IMG/VR virus record: IMGVR_UViG_3300042868_002472
Location: 1-57,556 of that record
Direction: 5' to 3' (one strand)
Source of the DNA: a virus
Length of the DNA: 57,556 bases
A program made the translations under genes and the position numbers. Shown in pieces: positions 57,467-57,556 of this stretch. A model generated the notes under the pieces. It worked only from the letters and a program-made list of their open reading frames with translations. It was not told where the DNA came from and searched no databases. Position 1 is the stretch's first letter; each line of letters opens with the position of its first letter.

Positions 57467-57556
57467 CTATTCTCCTAAATCAGTAGAGGGTGTTTCAAGT
57501 CGGTTGATCAACATTTGATAAGCCACGATAGTCGCTTGGGCTTGAATAACGAAAGT
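57467..57556 (-). CDS. 5'-truncated gene at the right edge
   Basis: Only the last 29 residues are visible, TFVIQAQATIVAYQMLINRL plus PST-DLGE, ending at TAG 57469-57467, where the stop overlaps the ribosome site of the next gene. Frame and codon use look genuine. A short helical end such as this is common in phage structural genes, but nothing further can be said. Confidence 0.5.
   Translation of the reverse strand, partial: TFVIQAQATIVAYQMLINRLETPSTDLGE

Noticed and set aside
1-57556. tRNA or rRNA genes
   Set aside because: Gaps between genes are short, and no cloverleaf with GTTCRA-type arm and acceptor stem was recognised in them.

Overview
The window is almost wholly coding and reads as most of the genome of a tailed, podovirus-like bacteriophage of a Gram-negative host. 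The evidence is a complete packaging and capsid set (terminase small and large subunits, portal, scaffold, major capsid protein), P22/T7-type short-tail parts (two adaptor-like proteins and a P22 gp10-like nozzle), large virion proteins of the kind that are ejected, a holin/lysozyme cassette, and a phage replication module. No contractile sheath, tape-measure/tail-assembly set typical of long tails, integrase, rRNA or tRNA was seen. Both ends of the window cut a leftward gene, so it is either a fragment or a circular map opened inside this operon. The Gram-negative host is inferred from the phage-encoded ADP-heptose (LPS core sugar) enzymes.

Layout. (1) 1-13083, leftward: HTH regulator, TerS, TerL, a very large polyvalent protein, portal, a GroES-like co-chaperonin, scaffold, a capsid-adjacent protein, head decoration candidate, major capsid protein, an HNH endonuclease and a partial virion gene. 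(2) 13084-13283 is a divergent control region. It is followed by one rightward small gene, a bidirectional terminator, then a leftward AEP-primase/SF3-helicase and a Cro-like repressor. (3) 16517-24994, rightward early/replication module: Cas4/RecB-like nuclease (DUF2800), Enc34-type ssDNA-binding protein, family B DNA polymerase, VRR-NUC nuclease, SNF2-type helicase, an LPD29-like protein and about a dozen overlapping tiny genes, several under 60 codons. (4) 57556-24991, leftward late operon: virion proteins, adaptor, tail fibre, HNH-AP2 endonuclease, three RCC1-repeat beta-propeller proteins interleaved with sugar/sulfate-modifying enzymes, the ADP-heptose cassette, lysis genes, second adaptor, fibre, nozzle and four large virion proteins that probably enter the host.

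The most unusual part is 39955-50840. The phage encodes three of the five ADP-L-glycero-D-manno-heptose steps (HldA-type kinase, HldC-type adenylyltransferase, HldD-type epimerase), a cupin, an APS-kinase-like P-loop protein, a methyltransferase, a GT25 glycosyltransferase, and a single protein joining a PAPS-type sulfotransferase to a GT9 (heptosyltransferase)-like domain. These sit among three proteins made of exactly 7, 7 and 14 RCC1 repeats, i.e. probably four seven-bladed propellers. I infer a phage-directed heptosylation/sulfation system acting on host LPS or on the phage's own propeller fibres.

Regulation can be partly read. A near-identical promoter-leader of about 80 bp is duplicated before two rightward genes. 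A 15-bp ATTAGC-N3-GNTAAT-type operator occurs twice in tandem beside the Cro-like gene and once over the -10 of the ssDNA-binding-protein promoter. A strong bidirectional terminator separates two converging genes. No gap between genes exceeds 300 bases.
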